Assembly: GCA_964006375.1 (NCBI GenBank)
Contig: OZ023262.1
Span: forward strand, 198,610,778-198,674,777
Direction of reading: 5' to 3'
DNA from: Tillus elongatus
Taxonomy: Eukaryota; Arthropoda; Insecta; Coleoptera; Cleridae
Length of the DNA stretch: 64,000 nt
The notes beneath the pieces were generated by a model. It saw only the letters and a program-made list of their open reading frames with translations. It was not told the origin of the DNA and did not search any database. Positions 45,308-54,880 of the stretch are shown here, piece by piece; positions within the stretch are counted from its first letter, which is position 1; every line of letters starts with the position of its first letter. A program made the position numbers and the translations under genes.

Positions 45308-47854
45308 TTAATTAGAAAGAAGAATATCCAAGAAAGGGGAATTCATTAAATCAGTTTGCTCGTTTAAAACAAGGTAGTTATTGTCGTGTGTGTGCCTTTT
45401 GACTTCTAAAGCTTCAAAAAAGTCTAGTTTACGTTTGTCATCATAAAAATGTAGTGGTTCTATGCGGTTATTTATTGTAGGTCTATGTTCGGTATCAATA
45501 ATATGTTTTGCAAATGTAGATTTGTCAGCGTGGTTATTTCTAAATGCAGAAATATGTTCTTTGTATCGGGTGTTAAAATTTCTAGAAGTTTGACCTATGT
45601 AGATTGCGTTACAATGTGTACAAGCTAATTTATAAACTCCAGCTTTTGTCAGGAAACAAGATTTTTCTTTCGCGTTAAATAACAAATCACGCGTCGTGTT
45701 GTAAGATTTAAAAGCTACCTTTGTATTTGTACAAGTGTTTAAAATTTTTGAAATGTTTTCTGAAATGGTTCCAAAATAAGTTATCGAAACGTATCTGTTG
45801 TCTTCTTTGTCTCTAATATTTGGATAAATTAAATTAATCGCTAATTTGTATTCTTTTCTCTCTATCATTTTATCTATTATTTTAACAGAGTAGCCATTAT
45901 TAAATGCTGTTTGCTTAATTATTGAAATTTCTTTTTCAAAATTGTTTTGTGACATAGGTATTGAAAATGCACGATGTATCATAGAATGATAGGCTGACAG
46001 CTTTTGTGAAAAAGGGTGACATGAATCGTATGGTATGGTTGTGTCAGTGTAAGTTGGTTTCCTATATATTGAAGAGTCAAATGAATTATTTTCTAATTTT
46101 CTAATTGTTAAGTCTAAAAAGTTTATACAACTGTTAGCTTCTTCTTCTAGAGTAAACTTAATATTTGTGTGAAAGCTATTAATAAAATTTAAAAATTCAT
46201 TTAATTCTGTATGACTACCTTGAAAACATGCTAAAATATCATCTACGTATCTGTACCAAAAGACAATATTATGTGAAAGTTCTGATGTTAAAATTTGGTT
46301 TTCTAAGTTTTCCATAAATATGTTGGCTAATAAAGGTGACAACGGACTACCCATAGGCAGACCTTCATTTTGCATATAAATTTTATTATTAAATTTAAAA
46401 TAGTTTTGTTTTATACATTCATTAAAAAGATTCATCATTTCTTGTCTTTTTATGACATTTACGTTCTTTTCTATTAAAACGTTTTCTAATAGAGGTAAAC
46501 ATTCTTTAGGGGGTATCTTAGAATACATGCTACAAACATCAAACGAAACTAATTTACTATTTGTGGGAATAATTAAGTTATTTAATTTTTGTGTAAGTTC
46601 ATAAGAATTCTTAACTGAGTATTTTGGAAAGTAATTGTATTCTTTAATAAGTGAAACCAGTTTGCTCGCTATCTTATGATTAGGTGTATTAACATAGCTA
46701 ACTACTGGTCTCACTGGTTTATTTGGCTTATGAATTTTCAGGTGGCCATATAATTTTGGTGGTTGCGGGCTTTTATATAAAAGATATTTCTTTTCTTGTT
46801 GACTAAACAGAGACACATTTTTAAGTTCATTTTTTAGTTTTGTCTGAAATGCGTTTGTTGGGTCTCTCCTAATTTCTGTTAAATTTTCCGTAGTAATAAA
46901 ATCATTAATTTTAATGTTATATGCGTCCCTACTTATAGCTACAGTTGTATTTCCTTTATCAGCTTTAGTAAAAATTAAATCATTGTCTAATATTTTATGC
47001 TGAACAGATTTTAAAATTTGAGTTTCGTTAATTTGACGTTTGTCATATTTTGAAGTTAAATGTCTTAAAAATTCACATATTTTTAATTTTTCATATTGCC
47101 TTATAGATCTGGAAGCAATTTCGGATTCAGAAGCTAATATCTCTTTAATTTTGTTTGTAAATTTAAATTTTGGGCAGTATTTATATCCTTTATTTAGAAA
47201 AGAAATTTCTTCAGTTGTAAAAATTGTATCGCTTAGGTTTTCAAACCTTTTGTAAAACTTATGTGTTTGTGGGGGAGATCTTTCTCGATTATGTAAATGT
47301 TGTGTGCTTTCTAGGTTTCTAATTTTGTTTGTCTGTGTTAAGCGTTTTTTAAATTTCAATTCACTAACTAAAATATGTATTTGGTCATCTAATATATCAA
47401 ATTCTACTGGATGTAATTTATAAGCAAGTTCTGAATGGATTACCTTGATATAAAGAAGCAAACTATCACGAATTGAAAACCATTTCTTGGATTCTTCTTT
47501 AAGCCAGATGAAACTGGCTTTTCTAATAGCAATTTTTGATTGATTTGATGTTATAGTAGTTGTTATGATTACGTACTTCGGGATGACCTTCTTTCTTATG
47601 CACTCTTGGTTAAACCATGCATTCTGGGAAGCGTTCATCTGCTTGATTTTCAATTTTCTATACAAATGGGCAAGCTCTTCGATAGAAGACCTCTTCAATT
47701 CATTGATTGTTGTTGCCCTTACTTGGTGAAACTTGTCCATACTGCAACAACAATCAATGAATTGAAGAGGTCTTCTATCGAAGAGCTTGCCCATTTGTAT
47801 AGAAAATTGAAAATCAAGCAGATGAACGCTTCCCAGAATGCATGGTTTAACCAA
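45308..47854 (-). CDS. Penelope-like RT / GIY-YIG endonuclease, - copy
   Basis: The frame has 848 codons, but residues 1-37 (MVKPCILGSV...DCCC) are the antisense of the opposite copy. The element's own sequence starts at 47744 and its first Met at 47740 (MDKFHQVRAT), giving 810 residues. Domains from that end: basic N-terminal linker; FTKADKGNTTVAIS; PPKLYGHLKIHKPNKPVRPV; motif A LVSFDVCSMYSKIP; motif B NEGLPMGSPLSPLLANIFM; motif C WYRYVDDILACF with both Asp; NFLDLTIRK; and C-terminal GIY-YIG endonuclease with GVYKLACTHCNAIYIGQT, the Arg in NFNTRYKEH and the Glu in FFEALEVKRH. No stop or shift. It may still code for an active protein. The natural start may lie in the terminal repeat and is not certain. 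Confidence 0.9.
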   Translation of the reverse strand: MVKPCILGSVHLLDFQFSIQMGKLFDRRPLQFIDCCCSMDKFHQVRATTINELKRSSIEELAHLYRKLKIKQMNASQNAWFNQECIRKKVIPKYVIITTTITSNQSKIAIRKASFIWLKEESKKWFSIRDSLLLYIKVIHSELAYKLHPVEFDILDDQIHILVSELKFKKRLTQTNKIRNLESTQHLHNRERSPPQTHKFYKRFENLSDTIFTTEEISFLNKGYKYCPKFKFTNKIKEILASESEIASRSIRQYEKLKICEFLRHLTSKYDKRQINETQILKSVQHKILDNDLIFTKADKGNTTVAISRDAYNIKINDFITTENLTEIRRDPTNAFQTKLKNELKNVSLFSQQEKKYLLYKSPQPPKLYGHLKIHKPNKPVRPVVSYVNTPNHKIASKLVSLIKEYNYFPKYSVKNSYELTQKLNNLIIPTNSKLVSFDVCSMYSKIPPKECLPLLENVLIEKNVNVIKRQEMMNLFNECIKQNYFKFNNKIYMQNEGLPMGSPLSPLLANIFMENLENQILTSELSHNIVFWYRYVDDILACFQGSHTELNEFLNFINSFHTNIKFTLEEEANSCINFLDLTIRKLENNSFDSSIYRKPTYTDTTIPYDSCHPFSQKLSAYHSMIHRAFSIPMSQNNFEKEISIIKQTAFNNGYSVKIIDKMIERKEYKLAINLIYPNIRDKEDNRYVSITYFGTISENISKILNTCTNTKVAFKSYNTTRDLLFNAKEKSCFLTKAGVYKLACTHCNAIYIGQTSRNFNTRYKEHISAFRNNHADKSTFAKHIIDTEHRPTINNRIEPLHFYDDKRKLDFFEALEVKRHTHDNNYLVLNEQTDLMNSPFLDILLSN

Positions 47855-50152
47855 GAGTGCATAAGAAAGAAGGTCATCCCGAAGTACGTAATCATAACAA
47901 CTACTATAACATCAAATCAATCAAAAATTGCTATTAGAAAAGCCAGTTTCATCTGGCTTAAAGAAGAATCCAAGAAATGGTTTTCAATTCGTGATAGTTT
48001 GCTTCTTTATATCAAGGTAATCCATTCAGAACTTGCTTATAAATTACATCCAGTAGAATTTGATATATTAGATGACCAAATACATATTTTAGTTAGTGAA
48101 TTGAAATTTAAAAAACGCTTAACACAGACAAACAAAATTAGAAACCTAGAAAGCACACAACATTTACATAATCGAGAAAGATCTCCCCCACAAACACATA
48201 AGTTTTACAAAAGGTTTGAAAACCTAAGCGATACAATTTTTACAACTGAAGAAATTTCTTTTCTAAATAAAGGATATAAATACTGCCCAAAATTTAAATT
48301 TACAAACAAAATTAAAGAGATATTAGCTTCTGAATCCGAAATTGCTTCCAGATCTATAAGGCAATATGAAAAATTAAAAATATGTGAATTTTTAAGACAT
48401 TTAACTTCAAAATATGACAAACGTCAAATTAACGAAACTCAAATTTTAAAATCTGTTCAGCATAAAATATTAGACAATGATTTAATTTTTACTAAAGCTG
48501 ATAAAGGAAATACAACTGTAGCTATAAGTAGGGACGCATATAACATTAAAATTAATGATTTTATTACTACGGAAAATTTAACAGAAATTAGGAGAGACCC
48601 AACAAACGCATTTCAGACAAAACTAAAAAATGAACTTAAAAATGTGTCTCTGTTTAGTCAACAAGAAAAGAAATATCTTTTATATAAAAGCCCGCAACCA
48701 CCAAAATTATATGGCCACCTGAAAATTCATAAGCCAAATAAACCAGTGAGACCAGTAGTTAGCTATGTTAATACACCTAATCATAAGATAGCGAGCAAAC
48801 TGGTTTCACTTATTAAAGAATACAATTACTTTCCAAAATACTCAGTTAAGAATTCTTATGAACTTACACAAAAATTAAATAACTTAATTATTCCCACAAA
48901 TAGTAAATTAGTTTCGTTTGATGTTTGTAGCATGTATTCTAAGATACCCCCTAAAGAATGTTTACCTCTATTAGAAAACGTTTTAATAGAAAAGAACGTA
49001 AATGTCATAAAAAGACAAGAAATGATGAATCTTTTTAATGAATGTATAAAACAAAACTATTTTAAATTTAATAATAAAATTTATATGCAAAATGAAGGTC
49101 TGCCTATGGGTAGTCCGTTGTCACCTTTATTAGCCAACATATTTATGGAAAACTTAGAAAACCAAATTTTAACATCAGAACTTTCACATAATATTGTCTT
49201 TTGGTACAGATACGTAGATGATATTTTAGCATGTTTTCAAGGTAGTCATACAGAATTAAATGAATTTTTAAATTTTATTAATAGCTTTCACACAAATATT
49301 AAGTTTACTCTAGAAGAAGAAGCTAACAGTTGTATAAACTTTTTAGACTTAACAATTAGAAAATTAGAAAATAATTCATTTGACTTTTCAATATATAGGA
49401 AACCAACTTACACTGACACAACCATACCATACGATTCATGTCACCCTTTTTCACAAAAGCTGTCAGCCTATCATTCTATGATACATCGTGCATTTTCAAT
49501 ACCTATGTCACAAAACAATTTTGAAAAAGAAATTTCAATAATTAAGCAAACAGCATTTAATAATGGCTACTCTGTTAAAATAATAGATAAAATGATAGAG
49601 AGAAAAGAATACAAATTAGCGATTAATTTAATTTATCCAAATATTAGAGACAAAGAAGACAACAGATACGTTTCGATAACTTATTTTGGAACCATTTCAG
49701 AAAACATTTCAAAAATTTTAAACACTTGTACAAATACAAAGGTAGCTTTTAAATCTTACAACACGACGCGTGATTTGTTATTTAACGCGAAAGAAAAATC
49801 TTGTTTCCTGACAAAAGCTGGAGTTTATAAATTAGCTTGTACACATTGTAACGCAATCTACATAGGTCAAACTTCTAGAAATTTTAACACCCGATACAAA
49901 GAACATATTTCTGCATTTAGAAATAACCACGCTGACAAATCTACATTTGCAAAACATATTATTGATACCGAACATAGACCTACAATAAATAACCGCATAG
50001 AACCACTACATTTTTATGATGATAAACGTAAACTAGACTTTTTTGAAGCTTTAGAAGTCAAAAGGCACACACACGACAATAACTACCTTGTTTTAAACGA
50101 GCAAACTGATTTAATGAATTCCCCTTTCTTGGATATTCTTCTTTCTAATTAA
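47606..50152 (+). CDS. Penelope-like RT / GIY-YIG endonuclease, + copy
   Basis: This is the mirror twin of the - copy, also 848 codons. Residues 1-46 come from reading the opposite copy backwards through the 30 bp centre. Native sequence begins at about 47744 with ATTINELKRSSIEEL. The RT motifs (FDVCSMYSKIP, GLPMGSPLSPLL, YRYVDDILACF) and the GIY-YIG endonuclease (GVYKLA...IYIGQT, TRYKEH, FFEALEVK) are all present. The native N-terminal MDKFHQVR is missing because the copy starts about 14 codons later. The first Met inside element sequence is MNASQNAWF, so any protein would be shortened or start on antisense sequence. Near-identity with the other copy means the pair formed recently. Confidence 0.9.
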   Translation: MVKPCILGSVHLLDFQFSIQMGKLFDRRPLQFIDCCCPYLVKLVHTATTINELKRSSIEELAHLYRKLKIKQMNASQNAWFNQECIRKKVIPKYVIITTTITSNQSKIAIRKASFIWLKEESKKWFSIRDSLLLYIKVIHSELAYKLHPVEFDILDDQIHILVSELKFKKRLTQTNKIRNLESTQHLHNRERSPPQTHKFYKRFENLSDTIFTTEEISFLNKGYKYCPKFKFTNKIKEILASESEIASRSIRQYEKLKICEFLRHLTSKYDKRQINETQILKSVQHKILDNDLIFTKADKGNTTVAISRDAYNIKINDFITTENLTEIRRDPTNAFQTKLKNELKNVSLFSQQEKKYLLYKSPQPPKLYGHLKIHKPNKPVRPVVSYVNTPNHKIASKLVSLIKEYNYFPKYSVKNSYELTQKLNNLIIPTNSKLVSFDVCSMYSKIPPKECLPLLENVLIEKNVNVIKRQEMMNLFNECIKQNYFKFNNKIYMQNEGLPMGSPLSPLLANIFMENLENQILTSELSHNIVFWYRYVDDILACFQGSHTELNEFLNFINSFHTNIKFTLEEEANSCINFLDLTIRKLENNSFDFSIYRKPTYTDTTIPYDSCHPFSQKLSAYHSMIHRAFSIPMSQNNFEKEISIIKQTAFNNGYSVKIIDKMIERKEYKLAINLIYPNIRDKEDNRYVSITYFGTISENISKILNTCTNTKVAFKSYNTTRDLLFNAKEKSCFLTKAGVYKLACTHCNAIYIGQTSRNFNTRYKEHISAFRNNHADKSTFAKHIIDTEHRPTINNRIEPLHFYDDKRKLDFFEALEVKRHTHDNNYLVLNEQTDLMNSPFLDILLSN

Positions 50153-50492
50153 ATATGCCAAAGAAAATAAATTTAACTATTATTTCAAAAAAGTTGTAAT
50201 AAAATAATGAGTTGATGTATGTCGATATTTTCGTTGTATAGAGACTACGTTTATACTGTTATTGTTTAGTTATTTTATTGTTGTAACTGTTATCATAGTT
50301 ATTATAGGCTAGTTCTAGTTTTTTATGTTAAATATTGACATACATCACATAGACATTTTGAAAACCTCATCTGTCATCTGTGTTTCATTTTATTTTCTAT
50401 TTGATAAAATTTTTTGATCAAAACATCATATCATAACCTAGCAACAGATATTTATTTGTAGTTGTCATGATTTCGTACTAATTCAATTTTAA

Positions 50493-50535
50493 TCTGTCTG
50501 AAAATGCTGTCAAGCAGCGAAACTATAGTCACAGA
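50493..50535 (+). ncRNA. Hammerhead-like motif at the 3' end of PLE3 (+ copy)
   Basis: Stem I TCTGT/ACAGA pairs perfectly (50493-50497, 50531-50535). Then come box CTGAAAA (50498-50504), one extra T, stem II GCTG/CAGC with a 5-base loop (50506-50518), GAAA (50519-50522), C-TATA-G and GTC (50528-50530). The box should be CUGANGA: position 8, a catalytic G, is A here. It has the same layout as the PLE1 and PLE2 motifs, but a key residue is altered. Confidence 0.55.
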
Positions 50536-51709
50536 AGCATTGAAGAACATCCTAGAACTTCCAGAATTCGAAGGGCCACTTGCTCCAGTTAGCTCACGCG
50601 CTGGCTACGTCCTTCACCACTAAAAACCAACAGTGAAGCTAGAGAAGTATTCTCCAAGTCTGTATGCAGTATGGACAAGTTTCACCAAGTAAGGGCAACA
50701 ACAATCAATGAACCTAAATTTCCGTTCAAATTGTTAAAATATAAATAATGGGGTTGTGGACGCTCAGGGTATTGCTCTAAATATCGTTCACATGAAATGT
50801 GCGAGTTTCTGTTATTACTATAATAAATCGAAAGCATATCACGTTTCTCGAAATTGGAAAACACCTTTTTTGCTCTCTTAATGTTTATTTTGAAAGTTAA
50901 ATTGTCAAAAGTTCTATTGTCACATTATGACAAGCAAGGTTGATATTTCTGAATATCAAAGCTGCCGAGATGAACGAACAGACATGTCATTGCATTGCAT
51001 TGGATTGAACTTAAAATATTTGACTCATAATCATAAATTCGGGTTCACCTTTACCTACCTAATCAAATTATATTATTGAAGAAATATTTTGTTTCAAAAC
51101 CAGAGTCGTATTAAATATTTTCAAGAAAAGTTAAGTAAGCATGAAATATTTTCAAGAAATACTGAAAATGTCATTATTTGTTATCAAAACGTTTGAAATT
51201 CAAAAGTTGTAATGAGGCGTTGTTTTGAGGTAGTTCAAAGGTAACAAAATATGAAATAAAAAATCCAGGGCCGTATTTAAAAAAATGGAATTGATGATGG
51301 TTTCCGAAAGACTAAAAATTGAATTTCAAATTTGAAAATGCCATTTTGTAGGAGAGGAAAAGTGACCTTGATGAAGTGTGATTCATTTTGTTATATCTTT
51401 TCAAATAACGCCAGAAAAAAATAAAACAGATTTTATCAGTTTTAGGTTTTTTCCGATTATCACCGGAAGTATTCGGAATTTTCTAATTTTCTAAACTGCA
51501 TTTTGCTGAGCATCAAATTACGCAACTTTATCATAATTTAACCGACGTTGTATCTCTTACAGTTTCCGAGATACCAATGATGAGGCTCGAATTTGAGCCA
51601 CCCTGTACTGCAATTATATTTACTCTATGTATATTTCGCTATGAATTACCCTGTATCATTAATAATTAATATTTTTTACTAGTACTAATTTATTTATTTG
51701 TATTTACAG

Positions 51710-52037
51710 ATAGTGTTTTTCTTATTGTCGATGTGCCTTTTCTCGATGGTGGCGTGTGGCATTTGGGAGTCGCTGGTCGGCCAATATTTTCAGACATACC
51801 TGCCATGGGACGCATTGGTGCCGAGTGAGCCTTTAGGGGGAGCCACGATCATTGCCCTGCTGGTGTTCTTCTCGTATGCCATCGTACTTAATACAGTGGT
51901 GCCGATATCACTGTACGTTTCCGTCGAGGTGATACGCTTCGTGCAGAGCTTCTTAATAAACTGGGACGAGCAGATGTATTATGATAAGACTGGGACGCAC
52001 GCGAAAGCCAGGACGACTACACTTAATGAAGAATTAG
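51710..52037 (+). CDS. ATP8B: P4-ATPase flippase exon: TM3-TM4
   Basis: Encodes [20 protein letters not shown] (TM3), an outer loop with [11 protein letters not shown], then [20 protein letters not shown] and [20 protein letters not shown] (TM4). The PISLYVSVE motif of TM4 is the P4 signature at the lipid path, with Ile in place of the Glu used by ion pumps. The exon ends [11 protein letters not shown] and splits the next Gly codon. The acceptor is TATTTACAG, the donor GTTCGT. Third codon positions here are mostly G or C, unlike the exons on either side. Confidence 0.95.
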
Positions 52038-52828
52038 GTTCGTTTTAAAACTTTATATTATTCAAATCACTAGAAATAGGGATGTAACTCCCAACATTTT
52101 ACAAACTAAAAACTTTTATAGTAGAACATTTTCTGAAATTTACTTTTTACATAACTTTCTTTTTGTTTGTCGACAAGTGTTTGCGGAAGCTGCCATTTTG
52201 TATTAATTTATTTATGTAACACATCCAGTTTCACACAGTGACATGGATAATGTATATTAGACTAAGACTAAATGCATCAATAGAAAACAATTAAAATTAA
52301 TTAGAATATGCAACCTAGGTTAACTAAAAGTGAATATAAAAGGGTAAGACCTAATTATAAATCAAGCAAGAGGTTGCCTTTTAACATTCCGTAGGAAAGA
52401 CAAGTGAGACACTACCTCAATCATTAGAAATGTCTACTGGTGTGGTTTTAACACATGAAATAAATAGCAGGTTTAAGAATGTTCGTTCTGAGTACAGGAA
52501 GTGAAAAGATACAAGTGGCACATGTCTTGATAAAACAAATGAGCATGAAAAGATAAGTGCAGGCCAAGCCTGGGAGCATCATCCTTCCGCTTAAGAGTTT
52601 ATATAGGAAGAACATCCCTGCATTAGCCCTTCTCATCATTCAAAGATCAAAAACCAAATAGGTTCAGAAGCTCCTACAAAGCACCTTGCCCAGGATATTG
52701 TTTATCTGCAAAATAAACAAAATACTTAAGAAATCTGTCTAGTAAAAATAACTGACAGAAATAAAATGGATACACAGATTCACATATTCAAACGATGGTA
52801 ATGATAGGTGATTATAAAGTGTAATTAG
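52038..52828. other. Start of intron 5, no gene
   Basis: AT-rich with short simple stretches; no element ends or coding motifs recognised until the hAT at 52837. Confidence 0.45.
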
Positions 52829-52836
52829 TACTTAAG

Positions 52837-53830
52837 TAGAGGTGTGCGAAGCTTCGAAATTTTGAACTGAACCTTCGGTTCGAAAATATGTTTGCACTAG
52901 CGATGTTGAAGTAGTTCGAAGTTCGAAATATGTAATTCTCGAAAATAACTTTGTTGCTTTAAAATACTTCGAAATTTAACTTTACAGGCATTTAATACTA
53001 TCAACGGTAGCGAAAATGCTGCCCTGTTAACTCGGTAGCGGCGCCTTAAACTCGTTATCGGTATCATTGCGTCGATAGGGCAATTTTAGATTTCACTCAT
53101 GCCTATTTTTGACAGTTGGTGGGACATTTTGAGACACGGCGGAGCCATTTAGCAATCACAGAATTAATTTTCTTATATATCTTAGCCTCCCAACACCTTC
53201 TTCAGTAACAACATTGTGATGGCGACGTTCGAAGGCGATCGGTAACGTCAATTTTCAGAATTTATGATAGTTGCAGATTGCCTCTGGAAACTGCCGGTTT
53301 CAACATGCTATATTTCACAATGAGCCAAAACAGTTAAATATTCCCAATCAGGAGACAGTTCAAATTTTAAGTGGTCATGTTATACCTATCATGCCCACTT
53401 TGAACCCTCTCAATTTGTTTGCTAAAACTGCCTTGCCAATACCAAACAACAACATATTTATAATTGAGATTATCTATAGATCTAGAAAGCTAAAAAAGTT
53501 TCAAATATTTTTGTTTTTGTATTTTTGATTTAACGTTAACCCATTTTCACCCAGTCAATCTGCAAATTTGTCAAACCCTTCCTTTTGTAAAAAGAATGTG
53601 AATCTTTTACATATTGTATACAATATTCCTAAATTTTGTATTTAAGGAAATTATATATGAACACTGAATGATTTTGGGTAGTTCGATGTTGGATTTTGAA
53701 TTTCTAAGAAGTTCTAAGTTCGACTGTGAACCTTAGACATACTATTTCAGAGGTTCGATGTTCGAGGCAGCATATTTGCTTGGGTTCGTTGATAGTTCGG
53801 TTTAAACAAAACATGGCTCGCACACCTCTA
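52837..53830. mobile_element. Non-autonomous hAT element with 8 bp TSD
   Basis: Ends TAGAGGTGTGCGA and TCGCACACCTCTA are perfect inverted repeats of 13 bp. TACTTAAG flanks both sides (52829-52836, 53831-53838). Near the ends, TTCGAA and GTTCGA words repeat many times, as expected for transposase-binding sites. The length is 994 bp and there is no transposase. Middle parts (53270-53420 and the GGTAGCGGCGCC stretch near 53030) recur at 54860-55500. Confidence 0.9.
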
Positions 53831-53989
53831 TACTTAAGAAGTTGTAAAATGTTTTGTATTTCTGATAATTAAACCGAACGTTTTAACCCTCTATTACATG
53901 AATTATATATTTAAAAAAAAAAAACAATTACTTTTTGAGTGGAAACAAATGTATCTTACACTTTTGGTATTTTACCCTAGATTTCCCTT

Positions 53990-54880
53990 TGCAGGGTTCT
54001 CTAGCTTCAGTCCATACCGACCAGTGCGAAAATTGCTAAAATTGGACAAATTCTTCGGATTGAGTTTCTAGACATCACCTTTTTTTTGGTGGTTCTTGAA
54101 TTTCATTGCTGGGTCTTCCTCTTTTAATGGGATTGACACTCTACGATTGCATACAAGTTCTGCCAAATTTGTTTGAAGATAAGTAGTGAAACGGTTTTAT
54201 TTCTCTGGCTAAGCTGATATTTGATTCTTCTATCTAGTAGCCATACATTGACAGTGGCAACAGCTAACATATGATAGAAAATATGGTGGTACCATTTTTG
54301 CTTTTGATTTTTATGGGATACAGTGCTAGCAATAAATCTTTAAGGTAACTCCCCCATATGTCTATTATATTCTCAAGCAATGTTTGGACAATCAATTTCT
54401 TTCTGCCTGTTTAAGGACTTGAAAAACCTCTTCACCTTTAGAAGCTAGGCTGTACTACAATAATCATAAATAACGAAGATGATTTCGTTGTCAAACCATT
54501 AGACGGCATCTAGGTTAAATTCACCAAATCTTGTTTCTTCTACAAAACTTCCTCTCCCACATGTTTTCAGTTTTTTTTTTAGTTACGGTTTTGTAGCTAA
54601 GTAAACGATTTGTGAGTACAGTTCCTTCAAAAAAAAATTTTTGCCAATTAAGCAACCAAGGGCAGGCCAGAGAAGTAATTGTTGTAGTAGAGTTTGTGAT
54701 GCACATTTGGTGGGATTGGTTGACTCATTTGTCTATAGTAGTGACCCATCTTTTGCAGCAAACAATTCGAAATTGCAAGAGAAGGCTGATACTCCAGATA
54801 GCACCCACATTTTGTGCCCCCATTTATGGCAGTGCTTGAAAGCAAGCGGTAACAGAATTTTTCAGAATTCATGATGGTGA
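53990..54880 (-). pseudogene. piggyBac (PGBD-like) C-terminal remnant
   Basis: The - strand reads PPNVHHKLYYNNYFSGLPLVA (second catalytic region, with Asn replacing the Asp of YFDNYF), GTVLTNRLLSYKTVTKKK, then EYNRHMGELP in place of YNxxMGGVDxxD, and KQKWYHHIFYHMLAVATVNV, the helices after the catalytic core. Stops are frequent, and two of the catalytic residues are lost. It is a third piggyBac-type relic, distinct from those at 3660 and 28900. Confidence 0.75.

Larger units (their letters stand above)
44792..50711. mobile_element. Head-to-head Penelope-like pair (PLE3), 5.9 kb palindrome
   Basis: The 12 bp word ACCTAAATTTCC flanks the insert at 44780-44791 and 50712-50723. Inside, two full-length copies run away from each other: - copy 44792-47744, + copy 47745-50711. 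Coordinates mirror around 47730, with no indel seen between arms and only one amino-acid difference in the proteins (Ser/Phe in NSFDxSIYRKP). The unpaired centre is 30 bp (47715-47744). The - copy starts CAGTATGG and ends TGTATGCA. The + copy starts CAACAACAATC and ends in the same 16 bases that open it. Each copy is therefore one unit of 2,951 bp with a different start. Confidence 0.9.
43770..50864 (-). pseudogene. DD41D-type mariner transposase, interrupted by PLE3
   Basis: The N-terminal part is at 50724-50864 (FSNFEKRDMLSIYYSNNRNS, YLEQYPERPQPHYLYF). After the PLE insertion it resumes at 44779 and continues to about 43770 with IIWTDECNFSTS (first catalytic Asp), WQQDGAPPHNGRAV (second) and PVRSADLSPLDYFLWGFLK (third). 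A TAG stop separates the second and third regions (after NQGVVR, near 44014), and another stop lies near 44540. The spacing of the second and third Asp fits the 41-residue type. The PLE cuts the gene between the N-terminal DNA-binding part and the catalytic domain. Confidence 0.85.
43276..51605 (-). mobile_element. Long-TIR mariner element, split by a PLE palindrome
   Basis: Begins CAGGCTGGCTCAAATTCGAG and ends with ATTTGAGCCACCCTG, each next to TA (43274-43275, 51606-51607). The inverted repeats are about 480 bp (43276-43745 and 51132-51605) and remain very similar, for example GATACAACGTCGGTTAAATT. Without the 5,920 bp PLE insertion and one TSD copy, the element is 2,398 bp, a normal size. 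Its transposase gene (- strand) lies on both sides of the insertion. The right end is 104 bp from the flippase exon at 51710. Confidence 0.85.

Noticed and set aside
47720..47744. GAAAC-TT-GTC at the palindrome centre as a possible hammerhead
   Set aside because: It has the 3' half of the motif but no CUGANGA box or stem II upstream on the same strand.
54612..54874. Overlapping frames on the + strand
   Set aside because: They are shadows of the piggyBac remnant, whose motifs read on the - strand.
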